Shown piece by piece: positions 45,010-53,171 of a DNA stretch of 64,000 nt. Every line of letters starts with the position of its first letter. Position 1 is the stretch's first letter. The notes under the pieces were generated by a model. It worked only from the letters and a program-made list of their open reading frames with translations. It was not told the origin of the DNA and did no database searches. The stretch is from Litoreibacter meonggei (GTDB lineage: Bacteria > Pseudomonadota > Alphaproteobacteria > Rhodobacterales > Rhodobacteraceae): the NCBI RefSeq assembly GCF_003663885.1, contig NZ_RCCE01000001.1, positions 186,001 through 250,000 of the forward strand, given 5' to 3'. A program made the translations under genes and the position numbers.

Positions 45010-46404
45010 CTATAGCGTGCGTATCCGCGCCTGCGGTGCACTTGCCCCCATCAGTTCCGTCAACGCCCAGACCAACGCGTCCACGCGGTCCGGCGAGTCG
45101 GAGCCCTGAAACCCCGTCACCGTCATCTGGCACATCTGGTCTTCCAACGGCCCCAACGCGCCGAAATGCTTCACCCGCCCCTGTTCATACAATGCCGCCA
45201 CAGGCTCCGCCCGCGCCGCCTTGCCCCGCGAGGCATGGACCGACCGGTACGGCACCATAGGGTCCAGCTGGTGGATCAACGTCTCCACCAGATCGCCCCC
45301 TTGGTTCACCTCCGCCACGATCCGGTCCGCACCGTGCCGCTCGTAAGCTGCCAAGGCCGCATGGGCCCAGCCTGTGGGCGACGCCCCCTCAACGGTCGCA
45401 TCTTCGATCACCACAGCCTCCCAGTCCTTGCCGGACCGCACCAACCCAGCCACCACGATGCCGCAGGCGTCCGACGCCTTCTTAGACGACACAGCCGGGT
45501 CCACCGCGACCACCACCCGCTCGAACTCGGGCAACTCCGTCACCCGCAAATCCTCCAGCATTGACGCCGTCCACAAGGCCCCGTCCAGATCGTCCAGCAA
45601 AATGCCGTCCAATTCCTGACGCCCCATCCGCGTGTTGCCATAGCGGCGGCGCACTTCTTCAAGGAAGGAAGCCGCAAGGTTGTCCTTGTTGGCCTCGGTC
45701 GGCGCATGGGTCACCACCGTCGACCCCGCATCCAGTATCTGTTTCAGCACCGTCACATTGCGTGGCGTGGTCGTAATCACCTGCTGCGGGCGGTCCCCCA
45801 GACGCAGCGCGAACTGCAACTGGTCATAGGCCTCCCGCGCCTTGGTCCACTTGGCCAGCTCATCCACCCAAGCCGCGTCAAACTGCGGCCCACGCATATG
45901 CTCCGGCGAGGACGCGCTATGCGCCTCGGCAATGGCCCCATTGGGCCAAACCAGCCGCCGCCGCGTCGCCTGCCATTCAGGTCGGCGGTCAGGCGGAGAG
46001 CACGCCAGTATCCCGCTATCGCCAAAAATCATCACGTCGCGCACTTGGTCAAAGGTCTCACCCACCAGCGCCACGCGCCGCGCACGGCCCTCGTCGCCCG
46101 GCATGTCGCCCTCGACCATCATCCGGACCCACTCTGCGCCCGCGCGGGTCTTGCCCGCGCCGCGTCCGCCCATGATCACCCAGGACCGCCAATCGCCCGC
46201 AGGCGGCAATTGATGCGGATGCGCCCAGAAATCGAACAGGAACGGCAGCGCCGAGGCCTCCTCGTCGCTCAGCCCCTCAAGAAACGCCTCGCGGATCTCG
46301 TCCGTCGCGGATGCGATCAAGGCGGCGCCTGATCTCAAGCCGGGCCGCTCCAAGATCAACGGCGTATTCTGCGGCGCGCCCGGCACGCTTTCTGCGGTAT
46401 TCAT
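45010..46404 (-). CDS. GTA large terminase subunit (gp2 type)
   Basis: A 464-residue terminase. Walker A is GGRGAGKT (residues 79-86) after WVIMGG; the ATPase continues with FDAAWVDELAKW (Walker B-like) and TTTPRNVTVL. The nuclease domain includes VVVAVDPAVSSKKASDACG with the acidic metal ligand. The ATG at 46404 has an AAGGA site 7 bases upstream, which makes a 128-base overlap with the small terminase gene; a TTG at 46320 would shorten this. It packages random genomic DNA into GTA heads. Confidence 0.94.
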   Translation of the reverse strand: MNTAESVPGAPQNTPLILERPGLRSGAALIASATDEIREAFLEGLSDEEASALPFLFDFWAHPHQLPPAGDWRSWVIMGGRGAGKTRAGAEWVRMMVEGDMPGDEGRARRVALVGETFDQVRDVMIFGDSGILACSPPDRRPEWQATRRRLVWPNGAIAEAHSASSPEHMRGPQFDAAWVDELAKWTKAREAYDQLQFALRLGDRPQQVITTTPRNVTVLKQILDAGSTVVTHAPTEANKDNLAASFLEEVRRRYGNTRMGRQELDGILLDDLDGALWTASMLEDLRVTELPEFERVVVAVDPAVSSKKASDACGIVVAGLVRSGKDWEAVVIEDATVEGASPTGWAHAALAAYERHGADRIVAEVNQGGDLVETLIHQLDPMVPYRSVHASRGKAARAEPVAALYEQGRVKHFGALGPLEDQMCQMTVTGFQGSDSPDRVDALVWALTELMGASAPQARIRTL

Positions 46405-46633
46405 CAAGTTTTCCTTCCGCGTCTCTGCTTGTGTTCAACAGGTGCTGTAGATCGCTCTTCAGCTTCGTCTTGAAGTCCGGCGCGACCGACTGGTCTGCGA
46501 TAACGCGCCGCCATTCCCGTCTGACCTGTGCCGTCAGTTCTCGGGCCATCACCGTCAGGTCTTCCAAAACCTCGTCTACGGATTGGGTCACCAATTGGTC
46601 CGGCAAGCCGGTTGGTTCAGGTGTCTCGTTCAT
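46277..46633 (-). CDS. GTA small terminase-like protein (gp1 type)
   Basis: A 118-residue, highly charged helical protein in the position of RcGTA gp1, the small terminase subunit: DEVLEDLTVMARELTAQVRREWRRVIAD, then KLKSDLQHLLNTSRDAEGKLDEYRRKRAGRAAEYAVDLGAA. First gene of the cluster. Its 3' end overlaps the large terminase by about 128 bases in another frame, an unusually long overlap. A terminator lies only about 57 bases before the start codon. Confidence 0.82.
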   Translation of the reverse strand: MNETPEPTGLPDQLVTQSVDEVLEDLTVMARELTAQVRREWRRVIADQSVAPDFKTKLKSDLQHLLNTSRDAEGKLDEYRRKRAGRAAEYAVDLGAARLEIRRRLDRIRDGRDPRGVS

Positions 46634-46689
46634 GTGGGCCTCCTACGTCCCTCGCCAGCGGCGGGGAGGCTCTATCTAGGGTCGGAAAA

Positions 46690-46728
46690 CAAAAAAGCGG
46701 CCAAGGGTCATGGTGACCCGAGCCGCTT
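46690..46728 (-). terminator. Intrinsic terminator before the GTA cluster
   Basis: On the minus strand AGCGGC/GCCGCT outer stem and GGGTCA/TGACCC inner stem with short bulges, followed by TTTTTTG. It should end the fabF-mltG transcript and insulate the GTA genes. Confidence 0.82.
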
Positions 46729-46838
46729 TCTCACTTGTTCCGTCTTGAGAGGTCTTTTCGCCTAACGCAGGCCAAAAGTCAAGAAAATGCGCAATCCGAA
46801 AACCTGCGAACGCTGTTCGTTAACAAAGGGTTAGCGCC

Positions 46839-47996
46839 CTAATTGTTGGCGTTTCGCTCCGCTTCGATCTTACGCCATTTGGCAACGTTTTCGTTGTGGT
46901 CTTGAATGGTCACAGCGAACGCATGTCCGCCCGTGCCATCCGCCACAAAGAAGATATACGGCGTGTCGTCAGGGTTCAGCGCAGCCTCGATCGCCAGACG
47001 CCCCGGGTTCGCAATCGGCGTCGGGGTCAGGCCCGGAATGGCATAGGTGTTATACGGCGTCTCGCGGTCCAGCTCGGACCGCTTCAACCCGCGCCCCAGC
47101 ACGCCCTCGCCACGGGTGATCCCATAGATCACCGCAGGGTCGGTTTGCAGCTTCATGCCTTTACGCAAACGGTTGGTGAACACGCTCGCCACCTGACGCC
47201 GCTCTTCGGCAACGCCAGTCTCTTTCTCGATGATTGAGGCCAAGATCAACGCCTCCTCCGGCGTCTCCAGCGGCACCGTCGGATCGCGCGCTTCCCATGC
47301 CTCGGCCAGAATTTTCTCCTGCGCCGCCTGCATCTTCGCAATCAACTCGGCACGATCCGCGCCGGGTTTGATCTCGTAGCTGTCCGGCGCAAGGCTGCCC
47401 TCAGCGGGCGTTGCCTCGATCTCGCCTTCCATCACATCCAGCGCGCGCAGGCTATCGACCACCTGCCAGCTGGTGACCCCTTCGGCCACCGCCACGCGGT
47501 AGCGCACGTCACGGTCGTCACGTGCCTCCACATAGACCTGAGGGACCTCATCCACGCCGGGCGTAAACTTCGCCGTCTCGATATATTCGTTCGTCGCAGG
47601 GTCCAGCTCCCGCACCACAGCGCTGCGCGAGGTCACGCCAACGCGGTACACCACTTCCGTCCCACAGGTGTTCTGCCCGCCGCGGGTGACAGCATCCACG
47701 ATCTGCTCCATCGACGCGCCCGCAGGCACTAGAAAGCTGCCCGCCTTCAGCTGTTGCGACTTGTCCGCATAGTCCGCGCCAATGCGGAAGATGCGCCCGT
47801 TCGACACGGCCCCTTTGGCTTCAAGGTCGCGCGAGACCAAGGCCATCGAGCCGCCCAAAGGCACACGCACACAAATCGCGTCCTCCAGCGGTCCGGCTTT
47901 GGTATATTGTGACTGCCCCCAGCCCACCAAGGCGCCAGCGGCGACCAGCAGCAGGATGAACAGCGTCAGAAAATTCGAGGCGATGGATTTCCACAT
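46839..47996 (-). CDS. mltG: Endolytic peptidoglycan transglycosylase MltG
   Basis: A 385-residue YceG-like protein with one N-terminal membrane helix (residues about 8-27, FLTLFILLLVAAGALVGW). The LysM-like region follows, then the catalytic domain with LILASIIEKETGVAEER, which holds the catalytic Glu, and SVFTNRLRKGMKLQTDPAVIYGI. It cuts nascent glycan strands and terminates their synthesis. It starts 7 bases after fabF, so they are co-transcribed. Confidence 0.95.
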   Translation of the reverse strand: MWKSIASNFLTLFILLLVAAGALVGWGQSQYTKAGPLEDAICVRVPLGGSMALVSRDLEAKGAVSNGRIFRIGADYADKSQQLKAGSFLVPAGASMEQIVDAVTRGGQNTCGTEVVYRVGVTSRSAVVRELDPATNEYIETAKFTPGVDEVPQVYVEARDDRDVRYRVAVAEGVTSWQVVDSLRALDVMEGEIEATPAEGSLAPDSYEIKPGADRAELIAKMQAAQEKILAEAWEARDPTVPLETPEEALILASIIEKETGVAEERRQVASVFTNRLRKGMKLQTDPAVIYGITRGEGVLGRGLKRSELDRETPYNTYAIPGLTPTPIANPGRLAIEAALNPDDTPYIFFVADGTGGHAFAVTIQDHNENVAKWRKIEAERNANN

Positions 47997-48003
47997 GAGC
48001 GGA

Positions 48004-49257
48004 TTACACTTTCCCCATAATCAGGCAGGCATTGGTCCCGCCAAAGCCGAAGCTGTTGGACAACACCACATTAACGTCGCGCTTTACTGCCTTGTTTGCA
48101 CACAGGTCTATGTCGGTATCCACGGCAGGATTATCAAGGTTGATCGTCGGTGGGCAAACATTGTCGCGCATCGCCAGAATGCAGAAGATCGCTTCAATCG
48201 CACCAGCGGCCCCCAGCAGGTGACCCGTCATCGACTTGGTCGACGACATGGTGGCCCCTTTGCAGGCATCCCCCAGCAGCCGCTCAACAGCGCCCAGCTC
48301 AATGGTGTCCGCCATGGTCGAGGTGCCATGCGCATTGATATAGTCAATCTGCGACGGCTCGATGCCAGCCCGTTTCACCGCAGCCCGCATCGCGCGTTCG
48401 GCACCTTCATGGTCCGGCGGCGGTGCGGTGATGTGGTGGGCGTCACCAGACAGCCCATATCCCAGCACTTCGCCGTAAATCTTCGCGCCGCGCGCTTTGG
48501 CGTGCTCGTATTCTTCCAGCACAACAACGCCAGCGCCCTCGCCCATGACAAACCCGTCACGGTCCGCATCCCAAGGCCGGGAGGCCTTGGTCGGGTCGTC
48601 AGCCCCAGAAGTCGACAGCGCCTTGCACGCATTAAAGCCGGCAATCCCGATCTCGCAAATCGGGCTTTCCGCCCCGCCCGCAATCATCACATCCGCGTCG
48701 TCCAGCGCGATCAGCCGCGCCGCGTCGCCGATGGCATGCGCACCAGTGGAGCACGCCGTCACAACCGCATGGTTCGGCCCTTTGAAGCCGTAGCGAATGG
48801 ACACCTGACCGGAGACCAAGTTCACCAATGCGCCCGGAATAAAGAACGGCGATACCCGACGGGGGCCGCGCTCCTTGATTAGCACAGCCGTATCCGCAAT
48901 CGACGACAAGCCGCCAATGCCCGACCCGATCATAACACCCGTGCGCTCCAGCTCGTGGGTGTCATCCGGCGTCCAGCCCGCGTCTTCCACAGCTTGCTGC
49001 GCCGCCGCCATGCCGTACAGGATGAAGTCATCCACCTTACGTTGCTCTTTGGGCTCCATATAGGCGTCAGCGTTAAATTCGCCCTCACCCTCGCCCCGCG
49101 GCACTTCGCAGGCGTAGCCGGTTCCCAAGTGGGAGGCGTCAAATTTCTGAATCGTCCCCGCGCCGGATTTGCCCGCCAGCGCATTCTTCCACGTGGTCTC
49201 CACGCCGTCGCCCAAAGGCGTCACCATTCCAAGCCCGGTAATCACAACTCGACGCAT
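48004..49257 (-). CDS. fabF: 3-oxoacyl-[acyl-carrier-protein] synthase II
   Basis: A 417-residue KAS II. The start MRRVVITGLGMVTPLG is standard. Catalytic Cys in VVTACSTGAHAIGDA near residue 170, His in INAHGTSTMADT near 310, and the SSTKSMTGHLLGAAGAIE stretch with the second His near 345. It elongates acyl-ACP in fatty acid synthesis. acpP, usually just upstream, is absent: a GST gene is divergent instead. Confidence 0.96.
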   Translation of the reverse strand: MRRVVITGLGMVTPLGDGVETTWKNALAGKSGAGTIQKFDASHLGTGYACEVPRGEGEGEFNADAYMEPKEQRKVDDFILYGMAAAQQAVEDAGWTPDDTHELERTGVMIGSGIGGLSSIADTAVLIKERGPRRVSPFFIPGALVNLVSGQVSIRYGFKGPNHAVVTACSTGAHAIGDAARLIALDDADVMIAGGAESPICEIGIAGFNACKALSTSGADDPTKASRPWDADRDGFVMGEGAGVVVLEEYEHAKARGAKIYGEVLGYGLSGDAHHITAPPPDHEGAERAMRAAVKRAGIEPSQIDYINAHGTSTMADTIELGAVERLLGDACKGATMSSTKSMTGHLLGAAGAIEAIFCILAMRDNVCPPTINLDNPAVDTDIDLCANKAVKRDVNVVLSNSFGFGGTNACLIMGKV

Positions 49258-49411
49258 ACCCCACCCCTTTATTTTGTAGCACAAGGTTTATCCCTCGCGT
49301 CTTACACGCCCACGACCCATAGGGGCAAGACATCTGCGCGGGAATTCACAACTGCGTACATGATGTATTGGCAACTTCACGCCTGCAAGGGGGAAGGCTA
49401 CACTCGCCCCC

Positions 49412-50044
49412 ATGTATGAAATCTATTCCGTCGATCATTCGCTCTACTGCGCGAAACTGCGTCTCACCCTGCGCACCAAGGGGCTGGAGTGGCGAGATCT
49501 GGCCCCGCCCGCCGACTACCTGTCGCTGGTCCCCACGGGGAACCTGCCCGCGCTTGTGGACGGCGACCTCACCCTCACCGACAGCGAGGCGATCGCCGAA
49601 TATCTAGAGGAAAAGCACCCCGCCCCCGCCATGCTGCCCACAGGCCTCATCCCGCGCGCCAAGTGCCGCGAGCTGTCCCGCTTCCACGACACAAGGCTGG
49701 AGCCGGCCCTGCGCCTGCTGTTCGCCAACGTCAGTCCGGCAACGCGCGTTGCGTCAGAGGTGCAGGCAGCGCACGCAGAAATCACCAAACGCCTCAGCGC
49801 GCTCAGCACGCTGCTGGACCAAAGCCCGCTCCCCCGCGACCGCCTCTGGCTCTGTGATTGCGGCCTGATCGTCACGTTGGAATGGCTGGCGCTGATGGAG
49901 ACCCACACCGTCCTCCCCCCGTTGCACTGGTCAGACACCGTCCGCACCTACTGCGCGCAGATGGAGACCCTGCCCCAAGTCGCGCAAGAGCTGGAGTTCT
50001 ATCGGCCGCATATGCGGGAATGGATGGAGGGGAAGTTGGGGTGA
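49412..50044 (+). CDS. Glutathione S-transferase family protein
   Basis: A 210-residue GST. N-terminal thioredoxin-like domain: YEIYSVDHSLYCAKLRLTLRTKGLEW, VPTGNLPALVDGDLTLTDSEAIAEYLEEKHP with the cis-Pro and glutathione-binding Ser. C-terminal helical domain from about residue 90. The class is undefined, and CAKLR in place of CxxC-type start suggests a Ser/Cys-type GST. No strong ribosome site. It is divergent from fabF. Confidence 0.85.
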   Translation: MYEIYSVDHSLYCAKLRLTLRTKGLEWRDLAPPADYLSLVPTGNLPALVDGDLTLTDSEAIAEYLEEKHPAPAMLPTGLIPRAKCRELSRFHDTRLEPALRLLFANVSPATRVASEVQAAHAEITKRLSALSTLLDQSPLPRDRLWLCDCGLIVTLEWLALMETHTVLPPLHWSDTVRTYCAQMETLPQVAQELEFYRPHMREWMEGKLG

Positions 50045-50068
50045 GTTAACCGACACCGCCATAATTGG

Positions 50069-50191
50069 TGAATGTCCGGTCTGAGCCCATTCTGTAAATC
50101 CGATTTTTTCGCCGCGCGCGCTCGCGACATCAAAAATACGCTAGGTGCACTATTTTTGATGCTGCGTTGCAGCGCAAAAACCGGACATTCA
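50069..50191. repeat. MITE-like palindromic element
   Basis: Perfect 12-bp terminal inverted repeats TGAATGTCCGGT/ACCGGACATTCA enclose about 100 bases with a second inverted repeat ATCAAAAATA/TATTTTTGAT at 50129-50138 and 50151-50160 and partly complementary GCGC-rich arms. The whole can fold as one long hairpin. It is small, non-coding and resembles a miniature inverted-repeat or REP-type element. Confidence 0.6.
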
Positions 50192-50249
50192 TGCAAGACG
50201 CAGCAAAACCAATCCGGTGAACTCAAAGATTATGGGACAAAGTACAAAT

Positions 50250-50291
50250 CCCCAACGACCGCTTCAGAGCATGCCAAAGCGGTCGTTGGGG
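50250..50291. other. Long perfect hairpin (possible bidirectional terminator)
   Basis: A perfect 15-bp stem (arms 50250-50264 and 50277-50291, CCCCAACGACCGCTT) with a 12-base loop, between convergent GST and RidA genes. No T-run on either side, so termination is possible but not typical. Confidence 0.55.
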
Positions 50292-50565
50292 CACTGACGT
50301 CAGATGTTTTTAGATAGGCAACAAGAAGAAAACTAACCTCAGTATCATGCGAGCAAGAGCTCGCAGCGCTGATCCGTCTGCCAAACGCAGTGCTTTGGCA
50401 TCTTATCCAACTATTAAGGAAAAGCCATCAACATATCGGGCGGGCTCTGAAATGGATTTCATGGACATGTTGGCTCTGATGCTCCGGATTGGCGTTGGCA
50501 AGTTTTCACCCCAAAGGTCCTGCCCTGTCCAGCGTCGTAAATCTGTCTGCGCCCATGATCTGGAG

Positions 50566-50916
50566 TCATGGAATTGGAGCGACGGCAGCTGTTATGATAA
50601 TTTCAACCTTCAGGACATCTCTGGCGAGCTTTGCTTCACCACAAGCTCGCGTGGGGGCGTACCCCAATGGAACCCAAGCGTCCCAAACCTCATTCATCTC
50701 ATTGAAGTCAGCCATATCTGACAACCAAACAATTGCCTGCAGGATGTGTTCACGATCTGACCCAGCTTCCTTGAGCAAAGTATCGACGCGCGAAAGGCAA
50801 TCGCGTGTTTGTTCTGCGACGGTGTCGCCAGCCCCAACCTGACCACAAAGATACACTGTACCATTATGCTTCACGATCTTGCTCATGCGCGTACCAGTTT
50901 GAAGACGTTCAATCAT
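50566..50916 (-). CDS. RidA/YjgF family protein
   Basis: A 116-residue RidA-fold protein: [32 protein letters not shown] and the C-terminal [25 protein letters not shown]. The arginine corresponding to E. coli RidA Arg105 appears present (PTRAC), but the glutamate at the Glu120 position seems replaced by isoleucine, as in several Rid subfamilies without imine deaminase activity. RidA proteins hydrolyse reactive enamines/imines formed by amino acid oxidases, which suits its place downstream of the DAO-type oxidoreductase. GGAAA precedes the ATG. Confidence 0.88.
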   Translation of the reverse strand: MIERLQTGTRMSKIVKHNGTVYLCGQVGAGDTVAEQTRDCLSRVDTLLKEAGSDREHILQAIVWLSDMADFNEMNEVWDAWVPLGYAPTRACGEAKLARDVLKVEIIITAAVAPIP

Positions 50917-51044
50917 ATAGGTTTTCCAATCAGTCTAAATCGAGCCAAAACAACACAGTATCAGTTTTTCTGGCGTGGGTTTTCGCAGGGTTTTAAGGAT
51001 CTATGGTCTCGGTTGAGGTAGCCAATCCCCCTTGCTTTCAAAGA

Positions 51045-52166
51045 TCAAGTCGCCGATCTGAAGCGGGTTGGATGGAAGGCTGCGAGCTCATGTTTATTCT
51101 TGTTCCCAAGCAAGCATTCCACAAATAAGTCGGAATGAATTGGAGCCAACGTGATGCCAGAATGGCAAGCTGCCGCACTCGCGGTTTCGGAAAAATCATA
51201 GATTGGTGCGCCATCTGGGGTCATGACGCGCAAACCAGACCAATGGCGAACGACATTCACATCTTTCAGCATCGGTGTAATCCGAGTGGCATTCCGCGCC
51301 AGCTGACCCGCAGCGGCCAGCGACGTTGACTCGTCCAGCCCAACATCCTCTTTGGTCGCACCTACCAAAAAAGTCCCATCGGCCGTCTGCCGTAAAGTAC
51401 TTGCTGGCAACCCCATCACGCGTGGCATGCGTTGGCTTACGATAACTTGGCCTCGTTGCGGTCTTACTGGAACATCTAACCCCAGTTGATTGGCAATTTC
51501 TTTTGTACCCAAGCCCGCTGCAGCAACGACATGGCCTGTTGACACGGTTATTTTCTGGCCACGCAGCGTCCATGAGGCTTCGTCATTTTTTTCAATGGTC
51601 TCCACTTTGGCATCAAAGCAGATCGTCCCCCCGAAACGCTCAATTGCCCGCAGGAGTGCCGCATGTAGTTTCAGCGGATTCACACACCCATCCCGCCAGC
51701 AAAAACTCGCCCCTGACACATCATTACCTAGCTCGAAATCAGGCATCATCTGTTGTATCTCTGACCGATCGATCATTTCATGATCGTCGCCATCCGCGCC
51801 ACGTTCGTTGTGCAGGCGATTGAGCTGGTTCTTTCTTTCTTGAAAGCCGTCCTCGCCAAATGTGAAGGTCAGACCGCCATTTCGCTCATATGCCAGTGAT
51901 CCGCTTGTATCGCCAACAACCCCTGCGATCTCCGCAGCGTAGTCTGGCCAGCCATCCGATGCAGTACGTGTTAACCGTTGATATTCGGGCACACCGGGGC
52001 CCTTGCCCTGCACCCAGACTAAGCCAAAATTAGCGCCTGAAGCTCTTGGGTCGGCCCTAGATCCATCCAATACGACAACTGAGTGACCTCGTCTCAATAG
52101 GCCAAAAGCAATGCTTGCGCCGACGACCCCCGCACCAATCACTGTGAAGTCCGCCGTAAGGTTCAT
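51045..52166 (-). CDS. DAO-type FAD-dependent oxidoreductase (HcnC/OoxB-like subunit)
   Basis: A 373-residue D-amino-acid-oxidase-family protein. The FAD motif GAGVVG is at residues 11-16 (TVIGAGVVGASIAFGLL), with the adenine-contact VVVLDGS and, at the C-terminus, GLRVMTPDGAPIYD with HSGITLAP. The start at 52166 has GGAGG 8 bases before it. It resembles catalytic beta subunits of opine oxidase, HcnC and D-hydroxyproline dehydrogenase, which need two partner subunits; candidates lie at 59985-61566. Divergent from a LysR gene; RidA follows. Confidence 0.85.
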   Translation of the reverse strand: MNLTADFTVIGAGVVGASIAFGLLRRGHSVVVLDGSRADPRASGANFGLVWVQGKGPGVPEYQRLTRTASDGWPDYAAEIAGVVGDTSGSLAYERNGGLTFTFGEDGFQERKNQLNRLHNERGADGDDHEMIDRSEIQQMMPDFELGNDVSGASFCWRDGCVNPLKLHAALLRAIERFGGTICFDAKVETIEKNDEASWTLRGQKITVSTGHVVAAAGLGTKEIANQLGLDVPVRPQRGQVIVSQRMPRVMGLPASTLRQTADGTFLVGATKEDVGLDESTSLAAAGQLARNATRITPMLKDVNVVRHWSGLRVMTPDGAPIYDFSETASAAACHSGITLAPIHSDLFVECLLGNKNKHELAAFHPTRFRSAT

Positions 52167-52240
52167 GTAATTATCCTCCACAGTTTTCTTGACAGTAGAA
52201 ATGCACATGCAGAATGTAAAAGCACAAAGAGTACGCATCA

Positions 52241-52257
52241 TATTCCAAGAGGTTATA
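52241..52257. promoter_or_regulatory. Putative LysR binding site, lysR/DAO promoter
   Basis: TATTCCAAGAGGTTATA matches 14 of 17 bases of TATTCCATAAAGTTATA at 59871-59887 in the other divergent promoter of the island. It overlaps the ribosome site of the LysR gene, so it could serve autoregulation. Confidence 0.6.
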
Positions 52258-52259
52258 CG

Positions 52260-53171
52260 TTGAGAAAACCATCACTGAGACAGCTGGAAGCTTTCAAGGC
52301 CTTCGTCGAAAGCGGAAGCGTTTCTCGGGCTGCCGACGTCCTCCACGTGTCTCAACCTGCTGTGAGCAAACTCCTCAATCATTTTGAGGCGGACATTGGC
52401 ATGCAACTCATTGACCGCAATTCAAACCGGCCCGTCGTCACGGAACGGGGCATTCGTGTATACGAAGAAATCGACAGAATCCTATCCGGTGTCGATCAGG
52501 TCGGCCAAGCAATTGCATCGATCCGCGCAAAGGAACGTAGCCTTATCACCATCGGTGTGATGCCCGGCTTCCCACCACATATTCTGTCTCATGCGGCACA
52601 ACTCGTTAGAAATGAAAGGCCAGACGTCAGCATTTCATTTATTGTCCGAAGCTCGGAATATGTCTCACACGGCATCTTGTCCCGCCAAATGGATCTGGGA
52701 ATTATAGCGCGCAACCTCGACCACCCACAGGTAAATTCGACACTATTTTCAAACGATAGCTTCGTGGCTGTGATGCCCAGGGATCATCAATTCGCTAGCC
52801 AATCAACGGTCAATGTCACTGACCTACATGGCCAGCACTTCATTGCTTTCACACAAGGCAGCGTAACGCGCCGATTAATAGATGAAGCAATGGAAGCTGC
52901 AAAGGTTGAAGCTGATATTATACTCCAAGCCACAACAGCCCCGAATTGTTGCGCATTTGTGGAGGCCGGGTTGGGGCTTTGCGTTATGTCACCGCTCTTT
53001 GCAAAAGGCCATCTTCGCACGTTGGTTGCGCGCCCTTTCGTCCCGAATCTGTCATTGAAAATCCAGACGGTTCACCACGTTGACTCACGTGACAAGCGTG
53101 CGATCGCCTTGGTTCTCAACGCGCTGAAGGAAGCGCGCGATTACTCTGCAAGAACAGACACAGGCCTCTGA
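52260..53171 (+). CDS. LysR family transcriptional regulator of the catabolic island
   Basis: A 303-residue LysR protein: RKPSLRQLEAFKAFVESGSVSRAADVLHVSQPAVSKLL (winged HTH, residues about 2-40 in motif form), then an effector domain with VMPGFPPHILSHA and ATTAPNCCAFVEAGLGLCVMSPLF. The start codon is TTG, with AGAGG 7 bases upstream. It resembles the LysR type that regulates opine catabolism (OccR/NocR-like), but this is a judgement of general pattern. Its 3' end overlaps the convergent MmgE/PrpD gene by 56 bases. Confidence 0.92.
   Translation: MRKPSLRQLEAFKAFVESGSVSRAADVLHVSQPAVSKLLNHFEADIGMQLIDRNSNRPVVTERGIRVYEEIDRILSGVDQVGQAIASIRAKERSLITIGVMPGFPPHILSHAAQLVRNERPDVSISFIVRSSEYVSHGILSRQMDLGIIARNLDHPQVNSTLFSNDSFVAVMPRDHQFASQSTVNVTDLHGQHFIAFTQGSVTRRLIDEAMEAAKVEADIILQATTAPNCCAFVEAGLGLCVMSPLFAKGHLRTLVARPFVPNLSLKIQTVHHVDSRDKRAIALVLNALKEARDYSARTDTGL

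Larger units (their letters stand above)
50045..50565. other. Gene-poor stretch with palindromic elements
   Basis: About 520 bases between the GST and RidA genes without a convincing gene; open frames here lack ribosome sites and family resemblance. It contains a palindromic element (50069-50191) and a long perfect hairpin (50250-50291), and is AT-richer than the GTA side. It marks the left border of the catabolic island. Confidence 0.6.

Noticed and set aside
50347-50721. 124-codon plus-strand frame near RidA
   Set aside because: Overlaps RidA antisense and has no family resemblance or start signal.
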